DNA of 64,000 bases from Pseudoalteromonas atlantica (GCA_007988745.1 BJUT01000008.1:1-64000); one strand, 5' to 3'; counted from the stretch's first letter, positions 38,564 to 49,603 are shown. The notes: generated by a model not told the origin, from the sequence alone. Numbers and translations: made by a program.

Positions 38564-38600
38564 AAAAAGGCCAAATAAAACATGTTTATTTGGCCTTTTT
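38564..38600. terminator. strong intrinsic terminator after the mrp operon
   Basis: AAAAAGGCCAAATAAA / TTTATTTGGCCTTTTT perfect 16-bp stem with a five-base loop. Confidence 0.92.
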
Positions 38601-38615
38601 ATCAGTGCACAGGGG

Positions 38616-38948
38616 CTAATCGTCTTCTACGTTATCGAGCCCTTTTGTGCCTTCTTTTGCTTTAAGCTTATGATGAATCGCTGATTTTATTAACATATAC
38701 CCACTAATAGGGGCAGTAATTAATAAAAACACGGTAATTAAAATCTCTTTTACGCTTATGGTGTGCACCGACGTTGCAAAAAACACCATTGCAGCAATTA
38801 ATATGCTGGCCATACCCAGTGTTGTTGCTTTAGTAGGGCCGTGTAAGCGCATGTAAAAATCAGGTAATTTAATTAAGCCCAGCGACCCTATTAAAATAAA
38901 TAGCCCACCAAAAAGTAGTAATATTGATACAACCCACTCGCTTATCAT
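38616..38948 (-). CDS. mrpG: Mrp/Mnh Na+/H+ antiporter subunit G
   Basis: 110 residues, three predicted membrane helices, with the MrpG/PhaG segment GSLGLIKLPDFYMRLHGPTKATTLG. A small essential subunit of the multi-subunit cation/proton antiporter. Last gene of the operon, nine bases after mrpF, followed by a strong terminator. The C-terminal tail is charged and cytoplasmic. Confidence 0.95.
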   Translation of the reverse strand: MISEWVVSILLLFGGLFILIGSLGLIKLPDFYMRLHGPTKATTLGMASILIAAMVFFATSVHTISVKEILITVFLLITAPISGYMLIKSAIHHKLKAKEGTKGLDNVEDD

Positions 38949-38957
38949 TATAATATC

Positions 38958-39227
38958 CTATTCAATTAAGTCGCCGCGTAGTAAATACTTACACACTGCA
39001 ACAGTACTTATAAAGCCAAGCATCGCGATTAATAACGCGGCTTCAAAGTACAAACCAGTGCCCATACTAATACTGTATAAAATAATTAACGCGATAACAT
39101 TAATGTACATAGTATCTAGGGCTAAAACTCTATCAGGCACTGAGGGGCCAATAATTAATCGCCATAGGTTTAACAGTAACGATAAACCAATCATGGCAAA
39201 TACAATAAGTAATACAGTATCTAACAT
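38958..39227 (-). CDS. mrpF: Mrp antiporter subunit F
   Basis: 89 residues, three membrane helices, with IGPSVPDRVLALDTMYINV, the conserved MrpF/PhaF motif (PDRxxALD). Overlaps the 3' end of mrpE by seven bases. Confidence 0.95.
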   Translation of the reverse strand: MLDTVLLIVFAMIGLSLLLNLWRLIIGPSVPDRVLALDTMYINVIALIILYSISMGTGLYFEAALLIAMLGFISTVAVCKYLLRGDLIE

Positions 39228-39757
39228 TGAAATATCTCCTTTAGGGGAGCTTCGTAGCGCTGTTTAATTTGCTTAATAAGTGCCTCTTCATCTTTTAAAT
39301 CAAGCACATGTATAAGTAAATAGCGCTGTTTAGGCTTTTCGCCTTCCTCTAGTGACTCAGGAATAGGATATACCTCGGCACTTACTGTACCAGGAGTAAG
39401 AGATACACAACTGGCAAGAATTGTAATGGGCATATCGTGTATTAAATCTATAGGCACCTTAACAAAAGCAGGACGTAACTTTTTAGCTGGGCCAACGATT
39501 AATAAGGCTACCTGTAAATTAGCAACCACTATATCGTAAAGTACAATGAGTAATTGTTTTAGTGCCAAACCTGGCTTTAGTATTAAAGGTTGCGGATCAC
39601 GTAATGAAACACTTAATAGCGGAATAAATATCGCAAAAAACGTAGCTAATACTATATGCCCTGCGGATACACTATTATTAAGCAACAACCAAATTAAAAA
39701 CAAAAACAAACTACGAAACGGCGTTGGCAACCAACGATAACGGGCTTGTAACCTCAT
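39221..39757 (-). CDS. mrpE: Mrp antiporter subunit E
   Basis: 178 residues with N-terminal membrane helices and a soluble C-terminal region containing CVSLTPGTVSAEVYP and LLIHVLDLKD, the standard MrpE/PhaE signature. It abuts the end of mrpD with a one-base overlap. Confidence 0.95.
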   Translation of the reverse strand: MRLQARYRWLPTPFRSLFLFLIWLLLNNSVSAGHIVLATFFAIFIPLLSVSLRDPQPLILKPGLALKQLLIVLYDIVVANLQVALLIVGPAKKLRPAFVKVPIDLIHDMPITILASCVSLTPGTVSAEVYPIPESLEEGEKPKQRYLLIHVLDLKDEEALIKQIKQRYEAPLKEIFQC

Positions 39758-41274
39758 TACTCACCTCCCTTCATAACTGCATTAATGCCACCACTTATGT
39801 CATGCAATTGCGTAGCAGCACTAACCATGTATTCACTTATTGGTCCGCCAAAAACAACTAACAAAGGTGAGCACGCAAGTAGCCCTACAATTATCATCAC
39901 TTGTAATGGGTGAGCATTTTCGCCCTCGGCGCTTTCTGTTTTATTGCCTTTTCTTTCCCAAAACATACTTGTACCAGCACGAGAAAGTGCAACTAATAAA
40001 ACAAAACTAGCAATTAAATAAACAGGCCAAAATAGTAAGGCTTGCTCGCTATTTAAGGTTGTTTTGAGGATCCAAACTTTTCCAACAAACCCCGATAGCG
40101 GCGGCATACCTACTACGGTTAATGCAGCAATTACAAAGCATGCTCCTAATAAGTAAGGTTGGTTTACGGCTCGTCCGGCAACCAGTCTATCCCCTACTTT
40201 GCCCCTTTGTGTGGCAATTAAATCAGCTAATAAAAATAGTGCAGCGCTGACTAATGTGGAGTGTACTAAATAATAAAGCAGTGCAGCTGTTGCAGTTACG
40301 TTTTGCAGTGCAATTAGAGCGACTAACGTGCCCACTGATACAACAACTAAATTTGCCGTTAACTTACGTAAATCTTGCGCAGCCATTACGCCAATTGCAC
40401 CAACCACTATAGTAGCAATGGCTAAGCCCCATAACCACGATTGCGCCATATGTTCAAGCTCACCGGCTTGCTCACCAAAAATAACGGTATAAACGCGCAG
40501 CATGGCGTATACACCCACCTTGGTCATAATAGCAAATAAAGCGGCAACCACAGGCTTTGCACTGGCATAAGTATTAGGTAGCCACAAGTGCAAAGGGAGC
40601 AATGCAGCTTTTAAAGCAAATACAACTAACAGCAGTAAGCCGCCGGCCTTCGCCAAAAAGACATCATCGCCCGTTAACAGGGCTACTTTTTGCGTCATAT
40701 CAGCGATGTTTAATGTACCCAGTACGCCGTATAAAATACCTAAACCAATTAAAAATACGCTCGAGCCAACCAAATTTAATATGACGTATTGGAGCGCTGC
40801 ACGGGTATTTTGTTTATCTCCGGCATGCATAAGTAGTGAGTATGAGGCAATCAACAACACCTCAAAAAATACAAATACATTAAATAAGTCACCCGTTAAA
40901 AATGCCCCATTAACACCTAATATTAAAAAATGAACTAATGGATGAAAAAAGTTTCCTTTTGCATCATCGCCGGCACAGCCATATAAAATGACTCCCATTC
41001 CTAAAAAGGATGTGAGTGCAACCAATAAAGTAGAAAGCATATCGGCAACAAGCACTATGCCAAAAGGAGCAGACCAATTACCAATAGCGTATACATTGAT
41101 ACCACTGTTATATACATGGATTAACAGCAATGCACTGACAATAAATGTGATCACCGCCATGATTGACGAGGCAATACGGCGAATACGTAAACTTTTACCA
41201 CAGGGTGGCAAAAGCAATATTACCGCTGCCAACATAGGTAATAAAATAGGCAAAGAGGTTAAATGTTGAATCAT
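39757..41274 (-). CDS. mrpD: Mrp antiporter subunit D
   Basis: 505 residues, about 14 membrane helices, homologous to complex I subunit NuoN/NuoM (proton-conducting type). It has the conserved FFEVLLIASYSLLMHAGDK segment with its key glutamate, and buried lysines (e.g. FALKAALLPLHLWLP). Starts within the last bases of mrpC. Confidence 0.96.
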   Translation of the reverse strand: MIQHLTSLPILLPMLAAVILLLPPCGKSLRIRRIASSIMAVITFIVSALLLIHVYNSGINVYAIGNWSAPFGIVLVADMLSTLLVALTSFLGMGVILYGCAGDDAKGNFFHPLVHFLILGVNGAFLTGDLFNVFVFFEVLLIASYSLLMHAGDKQNTRAALQYVILNLVGSSVFLIGLGILYGVLGTLNIADMTQKVALLTGDDVFLAKAGGLLLLVVFALKAALLPLHLWLPNTYASAKPVVAALFAIMTKVGVYAMLRVYTVIFGEQAGELEHMAQSWLWGLAIATIVVGAIGVMAAQDLRKLTANLVVVSVGTLVALIALQNVTATAALLYYLVHSTLVSAALFLLADLIATQRGKVGDRLVAGRAVNQPYLLGACFVIAALTVVGMPPLSGFVGKVWILKTTLNSEQALLFWPVYLIASFVLLVALSRAGTSMFWERKGNKTESAEGENAHPLQVMIIVGLLACSPLLVVFGGPISEYMVSAATQLHDISGGINAVMKGGE

Positions 41275-41624
41275 TTTTGCTCCTTGCTATCGGCTGCGCT
41301 TTTGATGATTTGCCCATCAACATGATCGCTTCCTAAATCGGCTCTACCACGTATAGCTAAAATAACCACAAACGCAGTCATTGCAAACCCTATCACTATT
41401 GCAGTAAGTACTAGTGCTTGAGGTAAAGGGTCGGCATATTCAGCCCCTGTACCAAGCACAACCGCTTTATTTATGGTTAAGCGACCCGCAGAAAACAAAA
41501 ATAAGTTAACGGCATAGGAAATCATAGTAAGGCCAAGCACTACCGGAAACGTACGGGCTCTTAGCAGTAAAAACACTCCACAACTAACTAATACACCAAC
41601 GCAAGATGCGTACAATAGCTCCAT
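41271..41624 (-). CDS. mrpC: Mrp antiporter subunit C
   Basis: 117 residues, three membrane helices, NuoK-like, with DPLPQALVLTAIVIGFAMTAF, the MrpC/PhaC hallmark. One-base overlap with mrpA/B upstream and a four-base overlap with mrpD downstream. Confidence 0.96.
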   Translation of the reverse strand: MELLYASCVGVLVSCGVFLLLRARTFPVVLGLTMISYAVNLFLFSAGRLTINKAVVLGTGAEYADPLPQALVLTAIVIGFAMTAFVVILAIRGRADLGSDHVDGQIIKSAADSKEQK

Positions 41625-44416
41625 TAAATATTTACCTCTTTTTTCTGGGTATCTGCTGTCATGTTGCCAAGGCTTGCTAATATCATTAACGTGGCTCCAA
41701 CCACTGTTAAATAAACGCCTAAATCAAACACAATTGCGCTTGCAAGTTCTGTTTTGCCAATAAATGGGATATCGAAATAATCAAACCACGTAGTTAAAAA
41801 CGGCCGTTCAAAGAACCAGCTACCGACTCCAGTAAACAAGGCAATACCGATACCTGATGCAATAATTTTCCGGTAGTTGACTGCAAAGCGCTCGCTTATC
41901 CAAGCTGAGCCATGAGCCATGTACTGCAATATAAAGGCAATTGATGTTACTAAACCTGCAATAAAGCCGCCGCCAGGTAAGTTATGACCACGTAAGAAAA
42001 TATAAGCCGATACTAATAATGCAAGCGGTAATAAGCTATGCGAAATACTGGCAAGTAGTATAGGGTGGCGCTCGCGTGCCCATGGGCGCCCTTCACCATC
42101 ACTTGCTGGCATGAACAATGGAATACGAGAAAGCACTTTAAATATACCCAACGCTGCAATACCCAATACGGTTATTTCGCCTAGGGTGTCAAAGCCCCTA
42201 AAATCAACCAAAATAACGTTTACTACATTGGTACCGCCACCTCCTGTTTTGGCATTGGCTATGAAAAAATCTGATATCGATTCGAGTGGGCGTGTAAGTA
42301 ATGCATAACATATACTTGCCACCACAACACCTAATGTTGAGGCTATCCCTAAATCTCTGAGTACTCGTAACGAACTAGACTCTTTAGGCGTATGTTGTGG
42401 TAAGAAAAACAACGCCAACATTAATAAAATAACGGTTGCTACTTCTACCGTTAATTGCGTAAGCGCTAAGTCGGGCGCAGAAAAACGCGTAAACGCCACC
42501 GACACCATAAGTCCTACAATAGAAATCATTAGTAACGCAACTACGCGTGAGCGATGCCAAATAACGGTAGCAAAAGCACCTATAATCAGTAGGCCTGCAC
42601 CTATTGCGTTATGCACATCAACCGGAATACGCGGCATACTGCCCGCTAATTGTTGCATTTCAAATAATGGCCAACCGGCACATAACAATACCACCGCCAG
42701 CATTACAAAAATGTAGCGTTGTAATGAGCCGTTTTCGATAGTGTTTACCCTGCTTTGGCACCAATTAATAACTTTAAGCACAATTAGCTCAAAGGTTTTT
42801 TTAGCATTAAGTGGCGGTAATGATGCTTGAAATTGAAATAGGTATTTACGATTTATATAAATAAACAAACCACCCACTACCGCCATGGCGCTCATTAATA
42901 GCGGTAAGTTAAAACCATGCCATATAGCCAGTTCGTACTCTGGTACCTTTTGACCAAGTACAGCCAAAGACGCAGCAGATAAAATGCCATCGACTGAAAA
43001 ATGCGGGAACAAACCAACCAGCACACACAGCACAACCAATACTTCAATAGGGAGTCGCATATAACGCGGAGCCTCATGCGGCTGGCGTGGTAAATCAATT
43101 GGCTCGCCATTAAAAAATACATCGTGAATAAAACGCGACGAATAAGCCACCGATAACGCCCCTGCAATAGTGGCTAACACCGGGATTAACCACGACATAG
43201 AGCCAAGCACTTGCTGATGTAAGGTTTCGGCAAAAAACATTTCTTTAGATAAAAAGCCGTTAAGCAATGGCACACCCGCCATTGAAGCAGCCGCAACCAT
43301 GGCAAGTGTGGCCGTATACGGTAAATACCGCCACATACCATTAAGCTTACGCATATCACGAGTGCCGGTTTCATGGTCAATTATACCTGCTGCCATAAAT
43401 AGCGAGGCTTTAAACGTGGCATGATTAATAATATGGAATATTGCCGCCACAGTAGAGAGCTCAGTATCTAGGCCCAATAACAGGGTAATTAACCCTAAAT
43501 GGCTAATGGTTGAGTACGCTAACAGGCCTTTTAAATCGTGTTTAAATAAGGCGATATAAGCGCCAAATAAAAGCGTTGTTAAACCGGTTAAACCAACCAG
43601 TAAAAACCAAGTATCTGTACCTGAAAGTACTGGGTGAAAACGCGCTAATAAAAATATACCTGCTTTTACCATAGTCGCAGAGTGTAAATACGCGCTAACA
43701 GGGGTTGGGGCTGCCATAGCGTGAGGTAGCCAAAAATGAAATGGAAACTGTGCCGATTTAGTAAATGCACCTAGCAAAACTAATACCAGTGCTATTTCGT
43801 ATAAATCATGTGATTGAACAATTGCCTTGCTAGCTAAAATTACATCTAGGTCGTAACTGCCAACTATATCGGCCACTAACATTAAACCTGCCAGCAGTGC
43901 TAAGCCACCGGCACCAGTAACAGCTAGCGCCATGCGAGCGCCCTTTCGTGCTTCTGTTTTATGCCACCAATAGCTAATTAATAAAAACGAGCTAATGCTG
44001 GTCAGTTCCCAAAACAGCCAAAGCTGAATAACATTGTTAGACATAACAATGCCCAGCATTGCGGTCATAAACAACAATAAGTAACTATACAGCTTAGCTA
44101 AGGAGTCGTTTTTACTCAGATAATAACGTGCGTAGGTAATTACCAGTATGCCTATGCCTAAAATCATAAACATAAACAGTAAGCTCAAGCCATCAAGACG
44201 AAATGATAAGTCCAGTCCAACAGCGGGGATCCACGTTACAGCATAACGAATCGTTTCACCTGCTAAAATAGCGGGGGTGTGGTATAGCGTAATACCTAAT
44301 GCTGCTAAAGGGGCAAGTACAGTGACAGCTGCAGCTTGCGTACGGGATAGTTTGCCGGTGCATGAAGAAATAACACTGCCAATTAAGGATAACAAAGGTA
44401 TCCAGAGCAAAGTCAT
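41624..44416 (-). CDS. Mrp antiporter fused subunits A and B
   Basis: 930 residues. Residues 1 to about 760 form MrpA: a NuoL-like core ([44 protein letters not shown]) plus the MrpA C-terminal MbhD/E-like part ([19 protein letters not shown]). Residues about 780-925 form an MrpB domain ([20 protein letters not shown]). The fusion is typical of Pha/Shewanella-type seven-function, six-gene operons. It is first in the operon; the 154 bp upstream should hold its promoter. The complex exchanges Na+ (or K+) for H+, fitting a marine cell. Confidence 0.95.
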   Translation of the reverse strand: MTLLWIPLLSLIGSVISSCTGKLSRTQAAAVTVLAPLAALGITLYHTPAILAGETIRYAVTWIPAVGLDLSFRLDGLSLLFMFMILGIGILVITYARYYLSKNDSLAKLYSYLLLFMTAMLGIVMSNNVIQLWLFWELTSISSFLLISYWWHKTEARKGARMALAVTGAGGLALLAGLMLVADIVGSYDLDVILASKAIVQSHDLYEIALVLVLLGAFTKSAQFPFHFWLPHAMAAPTPVSAYLHSATMVKAGIFLLARFHPVLSGTDTWFLLVGLTGLTTLLFGAYIALFKHDLKGLLAYSTISHLGLITLLLGLDTELSTVAAIFHIINHATFKASLFMAAGIIDHETGTRDMRKLNGMWRYLPYTATLAMVAAASMAGVPLLNGFLSKEMFFAETLHQQVLGSMSWLIPVLATIAGALSVAYSSRFIHDVFFNGEPIDLPRQPHEAPRYMRLPIEVLVVLCVLVGLFPHFSVDGILSAASLAVLGQKVPEYELAIWHGFNLPLLMSAMAVVGGLFIYINRKYLFQFQASLPPLNAKKTFELIVLKVINWCQSRVNTIENGSLQRYIFVMLAVVLLCAGWPLFEMQQLAGSMPRIPVDVHNAIGAGLLIIGAFATVIWHRSRVVALLMISIVGLMVSVAFTRFSAPDLALTQLTVEVATVILLMLALFFLPQHTPKESSSLRVLRDLGIASTLGVVVASICYALLTRPLESISDFFIANAKTGGGGTNVVNVILVDFRGFDTLGEITVLGIAALGIFKVLSRIPLFMPASDGEGRPWARERHPILLASISHSLLPLALLVSAYIFLRGHNLPGGGFIAGLVTSIAFILQYMAHGSAWISERFAVNYRKIIASGIGIALFTGVGSWFFERPFLTTWFDYFDIPFIGKTELASAIVFDLGVYLTVVGATLMILASLGNMTADTQKKEVNI

Positions 44417-44570
44417 AATGTAGGGCCTTTTATAATCATAAGTTTATCCTTACGTTTTATACATCACGAAAAGATGCTTTTACTGTCTGTTTTTAAACGA
44501 CATTAATACGTACAGTTATACTTATAAACGGCCATTTTGTCTATAGATAGCAAGCCTAATCGATTTAAAT

Positions 44571-45719
44571 TTAATCAAGCTGAGCGGTTTTAGCAGCATT
44601 GATTTGATCAACCCACAAAGCCCTGTACCGCTTTGATAAACCTAGTTGTTGATACTGCATAATTGACCATTGCTTAGCTGGCTTATATGCCACGCCGCCT
44701 TGCTGGCAGCTTAAGCTTTTGTGCCATCCATTTGGCGCAGCCTCACCTTGCGAAATATATAAATTTGGGGCCACGTATCCTTGGCGTTTACACAGCCAGC
44801 GCTGTTTAGAAATAGGCAGCGTATATTCATCTTCAAAACCACTAAAGTGCATTAGCTCATGCAAAAATACATTATAGTTTGCCTGGGTACTTAGCTGCAT
44901 TTTTTTACCTGTTACATTGGCGCTGCCGCTCGTACCCATAATTACAGTGTAGTCATAACCGTTAGTAGACTGCGCTTTTAAGTGCGCGTTTTGCCATAAG
45001 CAATTAGCCATGTCCGAGGTGGGAGCGCAGTCAATTGCGCCCCCAGCGTAAACCGGTTTACTTAAGCAATACGCCCCGCTTTGCGGCTCAGGTTTTTTAT
45101 TATACTGCGCGGCAAAACTTGATAACTTAAACAAGGCTCCTCTATTTACACCTAATAGCAGCACATTGTAACTACAGCTATTGTTAATCGGCGGGCGTGT
45201 ATTTAACGCTGCAAAACCAAGTTGATGTAAAAAGGAAGGCGAAACTTGCTCATAGTCACTCCCTTTGTGCAGCGCTAAATGATTAAATGCCGCGCCTTTA
45301 GGCAGTAAGTTTTGGGCTAACAATAGTTGAAGGTCATTCCAGCGCCCTTGCTTTAAAAGAGCATCCGCGAGTTGTTGGCGCTTGTTGTGCCCAACATGCT
45401 CAATACTTTGTAGCCAAAATAACTTTGCTTGCTCGTTTTTGCTTGCATTAATCAGCTTTAAAGAATAATTGTACTGAGCTGATGGGATATTTTTACGCGC
45501 TAAAAAGCCTAAGGTCAGCTCGGGAAGATGTGCAATATTATTTGCAAAGTAACGGGGAAATTGCCAATAACTTTGCAGCGGATTAGCCTGAGCGTGAAGT
45601 ACATGCCAAAAGCTAATGCTGCTTAACTGGTTGCTAGAGCCTTCAATAAGCAGGCTAAATAGCAAACCAATCAGATAACACAGGTATTTAACTAGCGTCT
45701 GCACCAGCCATAAGCTCAA
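44571..45719 (-). CDS. putative exported zinc metallopeptidase (HExxHxxGxxDEY)
   Basis: 382 residues at most; N-terminal hydrophobic segment (about 8-24), then a helical region without recognised domain, then HELMHFSGFEDEY at residues 287-299. The HExxH with a downstream DEY resembles the M64 (IgA-peptidase-like) motif HExGH..L.DEY. Several cysteines in the C-terminal half suggest a disulfide-bonded periplasmic protein. The start is unclear: TTG at 45717-45719 overlaps nlpI by 32 bases, and GTG at 45702-45704 is an alternative. It follows nlpI directly, so it may belong to that envelope-proteolysis context (inference). No named family could be assigned with confidence. Confidence 0.65.
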   Translation of the reverse strand: MSLWLVQTLVKYLCYLIGLLFSLLIEGSSNQLSSISFWHVLHAQANPLQSYWQFPRYFANNIAHLPELTLGFLARKNIPSAQYNYSLKLINASKNEQAKLFWLQSIEHVGHNKRQQLADALLKQGRWNDLQLLLAQNLLPKGAAFNHLALHKGSDYEQVSPSFLHQLGFAALNTRPPINNSCSYNVLLLGVNRGALFKLSSFAAQYNKKPEPQSGAYCLSKPVYAGGAIDCAPTSDMANCLWQNAHLKAQSTNGYDYTVIMGTSGSANVTGKKMQLSTQANYNVFLHELMHFSGFEDEYTLPISKQRWLCKRQGYVAPNLYISQGEAAPNGWHKSLSCQQGGVAYKPAKQWSIMQYQQLGLSKRYRALWVDQINAAKTAQLD

Positions 45720-46566
45720 GCTCTAAACGTGCATATTTGTATTCAATAAACTCATGCACATTAGTGGATAATGCCAACCTAAAGTAATCAGCAGCTAAAA
45801 ACTGCTCACCGGCTGCTTGGTGCATTTTGGCTAAGTAAAAGTACGCCTCGCATAAGCGCTGTGCGTATTCTTGCTCTGATTTAACGCCCTCGCTAATACC
45901 CGATAAAAACGTATGCTCACTCATATCGCCGGTATAAAGCGAAATTAACTGATACGCCCATTGCGATTCATCCAGGGCTGCAGCATTTGTTTTAAGAGCG
46001 GCTAATGCTTGTTGTTTATCCTCTTGCGACTGTGCCAGGTAAAGCCATAAAACACGGTAAGGATCGTTGGGTGAACGCGCTAAAAACTCATCAAAGTCAC
46101 TTTGCGCCAGGTTTGCTCTTTCACCATAATACAGTGCGATGCCACGGTTTAAATAAGCGTATTCATGCTCTTCATTAAGCTCAAGGGCTGAGTCAAAAAA
46201 CTCATACGCTTTTTCGTATTGCTGCATTAAAGTGTGCTGAATACCTAAAAAGTTATACACCTCGGCTAAATCAGGCTTTAGTTTTATAGCGCGGTTAAAA
46301 TCAATGCGCGATAACGTGGTCATTCCTAAGCTATCAAATAATACCCCACGGTCATAATAAAGCTTAGCTTGTTGCTCGGTACTTAAATCGGCTCGATTTA
46401 ATAGCTCAGAGTAACGTGCAATCGCAATTTCACTTCTAAAGTCAGATGCAAGGGGTGCAGTAAAAGGCACATTAACAATCGGCGTAGGTTTTGATTCAGT
46501 CGTGGTTTGGCAAGCGCTTAAAGACAAAATAGCAAAAGATGCCAAAGCTAAATGTTTGAGTATCAT
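45688..46566 (-). CDS. nlpI: NlpI lipoprotein with TPR repeats
   Basis: About 292 residues: lipobox LSAC and several TPR units (AKLYYDRGVLFDSLGMTTLSR, AEVYNFLGIQHTLMQQYEKA, EYAYLNRGIALYYGERANLA). NlpI is an outer-membrane adaptor that delivers peptidoglycan hydrolases to proteases such as Prc. The position directly downstream of pnp matches E. coli. The ATG at 46564-46566 has AAGGA five bases upstream and starts a proper lipoprotein signal; the longer frame from 46596 is rejected. Confidence 0.93.
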   Translation of the reverse strand: MILKHLALASFAILSLSACQTTTESKPTPIVNVPFTAPLASDFRSEIAIARYSELLNRADLSTEQQAKLYYDRGVLFDSLGMTTLSRIDFNRAIKLKPDLAEVYNFLGIQHTLMQQYEKAYEFFDSALELNEEHEYAYLNRGIALYYGERANLAQSDFDEFLARSPNDPYRVLWLYLAQSQEDKQQALAALKTNAAALDESQWAYQLISLYTGDMSEHTFLSGISEGVKSEQEYAQRLCEAYFYLAKMHQAAGEQFLAADYFRLALSTNVHEFIEYKYARLELELMAGADAS

Positions 46567-46641
46567 TAAAATCCTTAATACCAAGATATATCGCAATAAA
46601 AATAAGACAGACCTTGTCTAATAAGGTTTCATTAAAGCATA

Positions 46642-46669
46642 AAAAAAGGGGCTAAACAGCCCCTTTTTT
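46642..46669 (-). terminator. intrinsic terminator after pnp
   Basis: AAAAAAAGGGGCT / AGCCCCTTTTTT stem with loop AAAC; T run follows on the minus strand. Confidence 0.9.
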
Positions 46670-46706
46670 ATTATCCCGCGTATATTAACGGGTTAAAGTT
46701 TAGCAA

Positions 46707-48833
46707 TTATGCGTCTTTTGACTCATCAGCTGCAGGTGCTGCTGATTCCATTGCTTCTTTAATGCTTAGACGTACGCGGCCTTGGCGGTCTACTTCTAGT
46801 ACTTTAACTTTAACTTCTTGACCTTCACTTAAGTGGTCAGTTACGTTGTTAACACGCTCTGTGCTGATTTGAGAAATATGCACTAGGCCATCTTTACCAG
46901 GAAGAATGTTTACAAACGCACCAAAGTCAACAATACGTACAACTTTACCAGTGTAGATAGTACCTACTTCTAGTTCTGCTGTTAATTGCTCAATACGTGT
47001 AATTGCGTTTTGCGCGCTTTCACCGTCTGTTGCAGCAATCTTAATTGTACCGTCGTCTTCAATTTCAATTGTTGTGCCTGTCTCTTCAGTAAGTTGACGG
47101 ATTGTAGCGCCACCTTTACCAATTACTTCAGCAATCTTCTTAGCAGGAATTTGCATAGTGTAGATGCGAGGAGCAAACATTGATAATTCTTCAGAAGGAG
47201 CAGAAATCGCTTCATCCATCACACCTAAAATGTGTAAACGTGCAGCTTTTGCTTGTTTAAGCGCAATTTGCATGATTTCTTGTGTGATACCTTCAATCTT
47301 GATATCCATTTGTAGTGCAGTGATACCGTTAGTAGTACCTGCTACTTTAAAGTCCATGTCACCTAAGTGATCTTCATCACCTAAGATATCTGAAAGAACA
47401 ACAAACTTCTCATCTTCTTTCACAAGACCCATCGCGATACCCGCAACAGACGCTTTAATTGGTACACCCGCGTTCATAAGAGCTAGTGACGTACCACAAA
47501 CAGATGCCATTGAAGACGAACCGTTAGATTCAGTGATTTCAGATACAACACGAATTGAGTAAGGGAACTCAGTAAGTGTAGGCATTACAGCAGAAATACC
47601 ACGCTTAGCTAGGTTACCGTGACCAATTTCACGACGCTTAGGAGAACCTACAAAACCAGTTTCACCTACACAGAATGGAGGGAAGTTGTAGTTAAGCATA
47701 AAGTGGTTTTTGTGTGTGCCCGTTAAATCATCGATTAACTGTGAATCACGTTCTGTACCAAGTGTAGCTGTAACTAATGCTTGAGTTTCACCACGAGTAA
47801 AGATTGCAGAACCGTGAGTACGTGGTAATACGCCTGTCATTACGTCTAATGCACGGATCATGTCTGGTTCGCGACCATCGATACGTTTTTCACCAGCAGT
47901 GATGCGGCCACGTACAATTTTCTTCTCTAAAGAACCAAATACTTTACCTACTTCTTGCTTATCAAGTGTTTCATCTTCAGCAAGCTCGCTTGTAAGCGCT
48001 TCAATTACAGCGTCTTTTGCTGCAGTTAATGCTTCTTTACGCGCTACTTTATCGGTAATACGGTAAGCTTCACCTACTTTATCAGCTGCAAGTTCAGCTA
48101 CTTTTTCTTCAAGCGATACGTTTTTCTCAGGTGCAGACCAATCCCATGTAGGCTTGCCCGCTTCTGCTTTAAATTCGTTGATTGCGTTGATAATAGCTTG
48201 AGATTGCTCATGGCCGTATACAACCGCGCCTAGCATTACGTCTTCAGCTAGTACGTCAGCTTCTGATTCAACCATTAGTACTGCGTTATCAGTACCTGCA
48301 ACTACTAAATCAAGTTGGCTTTCTTCAAGCTCTTTTAGTGTTGGGTTAAGTACGTACTCACCGTTGATGTAACCAACGCGTGACGCACCAATTGGGCCGC
48401 TAAATGGGATACCAGAGATAGCAAGTGCTGCTGATGTACCAATCATCGCAACCATATCTGGTTGGATTTCAGGGTTTACAGATACAACGGTTGCAATAAC
48501 TTGTACTTCGTTTACGAAACCATTTGGGAAAAGTGGACGAATTGGACGGTCAATAAGACGTGCAATAAGTGTTTCGCCATCGTTAGGACGACCTTCACGC
48601 TTTAAGAAACCACCCGGGATACGACCCGCAGCGTACATACGCTCTTGGTAGTTAACTGTTAGTGGGAAAAAGTCTTGACCAGGTTGAGCTTCACGCTTAC
48701 CAACTACAGTAACTAATACTGACGTGTCGCCGATGCTTGCTAATACTGCGCCGTCTGCTTGACGTGCGATTGCACCTGTTTCTAGGGTGACTGTGTGTTG
48801 ACCTAGTTGAAATTCTTTAATAATTGCTTGCAC
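46707..48833 (-). CDS. pnp: polynucleotide phosphorylase
   Basis: 708 residues: two RNase PH domains (first with [22 protein letters not shown], second with [17 protein letters not shown] and [18 protein letters not shown]), a KH domain ([21 protein letters not shown]) and an S1 domain ([23 protein letters not shown]). Phosphorolytic 3'-5' exonuclease of the RNA degradosome. Normal length. The long 500-bp gap to rpsO could contain its autoregulated leader. Confidence 0.98.
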   Translation of the reverse strand: MQAIIKEFQLGQHTVTLETGAIARQADGAVLASIGDTSVLVTVVGKREAQPGQDFFPLTVNYQERMYAAGRIPGGFLKREGRPNDGETLIARLIDRPIRPLFPNGFVNEVQVIATVVSVNPEIQPDMVAMIGTSAALAISGIPFSGPIGASRVGYINGEYVLNPTLKELEESQLDLVVAGTDNAVLMVESEADVLAEDVMLGAVVYGHEQSQAIINAINEFKAEAGKPTWDWSAPEKNVSLEEKVAELAADKVGEAYRITDKVARKEALTAAKDAVIEALTSELAEDETLDKQEVGKVFGSLEKKIVRGRITAGEKRIDGREPDMIRALDVMTGVLPRTHGSAIFTRGETQALVTATLGTERDSQLIDDLTGTHKNHFMLNYNFPPFCVGETGFVGSPKRREIGHGNLAKRGISAVMPTLTEFPYSIRVVSEITESNGSSSMASVCGTSLALMNAGVPIKASVAGIAMGLVKEDEKFVVLSDILGDEDHLGDMDFKVAGTTNGITALQMDIKIEGITQEIMQIALKQAKAARLHILGVMDEAISAPSEELSMFAPRIYTMQIPAKKIAEVIGKGGATIRQLTEETGTTIEIEDDGTIKIAATDGESAQNAITRIEQLTAELEVGTIYTGKVVRIVDFGAFVNILPGKDGLVHISQISTERVNNVTDHLSEGQEVKVKVLEVDRQGRVRLSIKEAMESAAPAADESKDA

Positions 48834-49079
48834 TTAAAATATTCCTTAAATGTTTTTATATTTCATTAATAAGTGTCATTAAAAGGGCCAATTACAGTAC
48901 ATAATTGTATTCAGTTGGAAATCAATTAAGTACTACAATTGGCAAAATTTTTAATGACTGCAGATAACCTATTTATCTACGCGCATAGTATATACCAAAG
49001 CGACGTAAAATTGCGAGCCTACCCAAAGATAAAACGTAATCGCTTTTGCCACATTATTTTTTAATTGTTTTATCGCAAA

Positions 49080-49215
49080 GCGTTTAATTAAGCGTTTAAT
49101 TTTTAGCTATGAAAAACCTTTAGATAACTAGGTGAATAATTCGCTATTAAATTGTTCTTAAAGATAATTTTAACGCAGTTATTGCAAGCGTTGCCTACCC
49201 TTAATTGTTAAGTGC
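49080..49215 (-). repeat. dispersed repeat, divergent copy E
   Basis: In the pnp-rpsO gap. Shares with copy C the blocks GAAAAAC..TTGATAAC-like (GAAAAACCTTTAGATAACTA), AATTCGCTATTAAATTGTTCTT and TTTTAACGCAG..GCAA, in the same orientation, with many substitutions. Termini are poorly preserved. The rest of the 48834-49333 gap shows nothing definite. Confidence 0.55.
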
Positions 49216-49294
49216 TAGCACAAGGTTGGTGTTATTTATATTGCAGGGAGATTAAGTTAACGATGGAGTGTGAAGCGTTAAATTTAGGCACAAA

Positions 49295-49318
49295 AAAAGG
49301 AGCTATAAAGCTCCTTTT
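49295..49318 (-). terminator. intrinsic terminator after rpsO
   Basis: AAAAGGAGCT / AGCTCCTTTT stem; A run becomes a T run on the minus strand. Confidence 0.88.
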
Positions 49319-49333
49319 CTCGTAATCAAGTTC

Positions 49334-49603
49334 TTAGCGACGTAGGCCAAGCTCTTGGATTAACGCAGTATAACGCGAGATATCTTTACCTTTAAGGTAA
49401 TCAAGCAATTTACGGCGAGTACTTACTTTACGAAGCAGACCACGACGTGAGTGGAAGTCATGCTTGTGGTCAGCAAAGTGACCTTGAAGCTTGTTGATAT
49501 CAAAAGTAAGTAAAGCTACTTGTACTTCAGGTGAACCAGTGTCGCCTTCAGCACGTGCAAATTTAGCAATGATATCGATTTTTTCTTGATTGCTTAGTGA
49601 CAT
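49334..49603 (-). CDS. rpsO: 30S ribosomal protein S15
   Basis: 89 residues, the standard length. It contains [24 protein letters not shown] and [25 protein letters not shown], the rRNA-binding core of S15 (uS15). It lies between truB and pnp as in E. coli, but with its own terminator and a long gap before pnp. Confidence 0.99.
   Translation of the reverse strand: MSLSNQEKIDIIAKFARAEGDTGSPEVQVALLTFDINKLQGHFADHKHDFHSRRGLLRKVSTRRKLLDYLKGKDISRYTALIQELGLRR

Noticed and set aside
42895..43380. Short frames in a second reading frame within mrpA/B
   Set aside because: Same-strand shadows of a continuous, conserved membrane protein.
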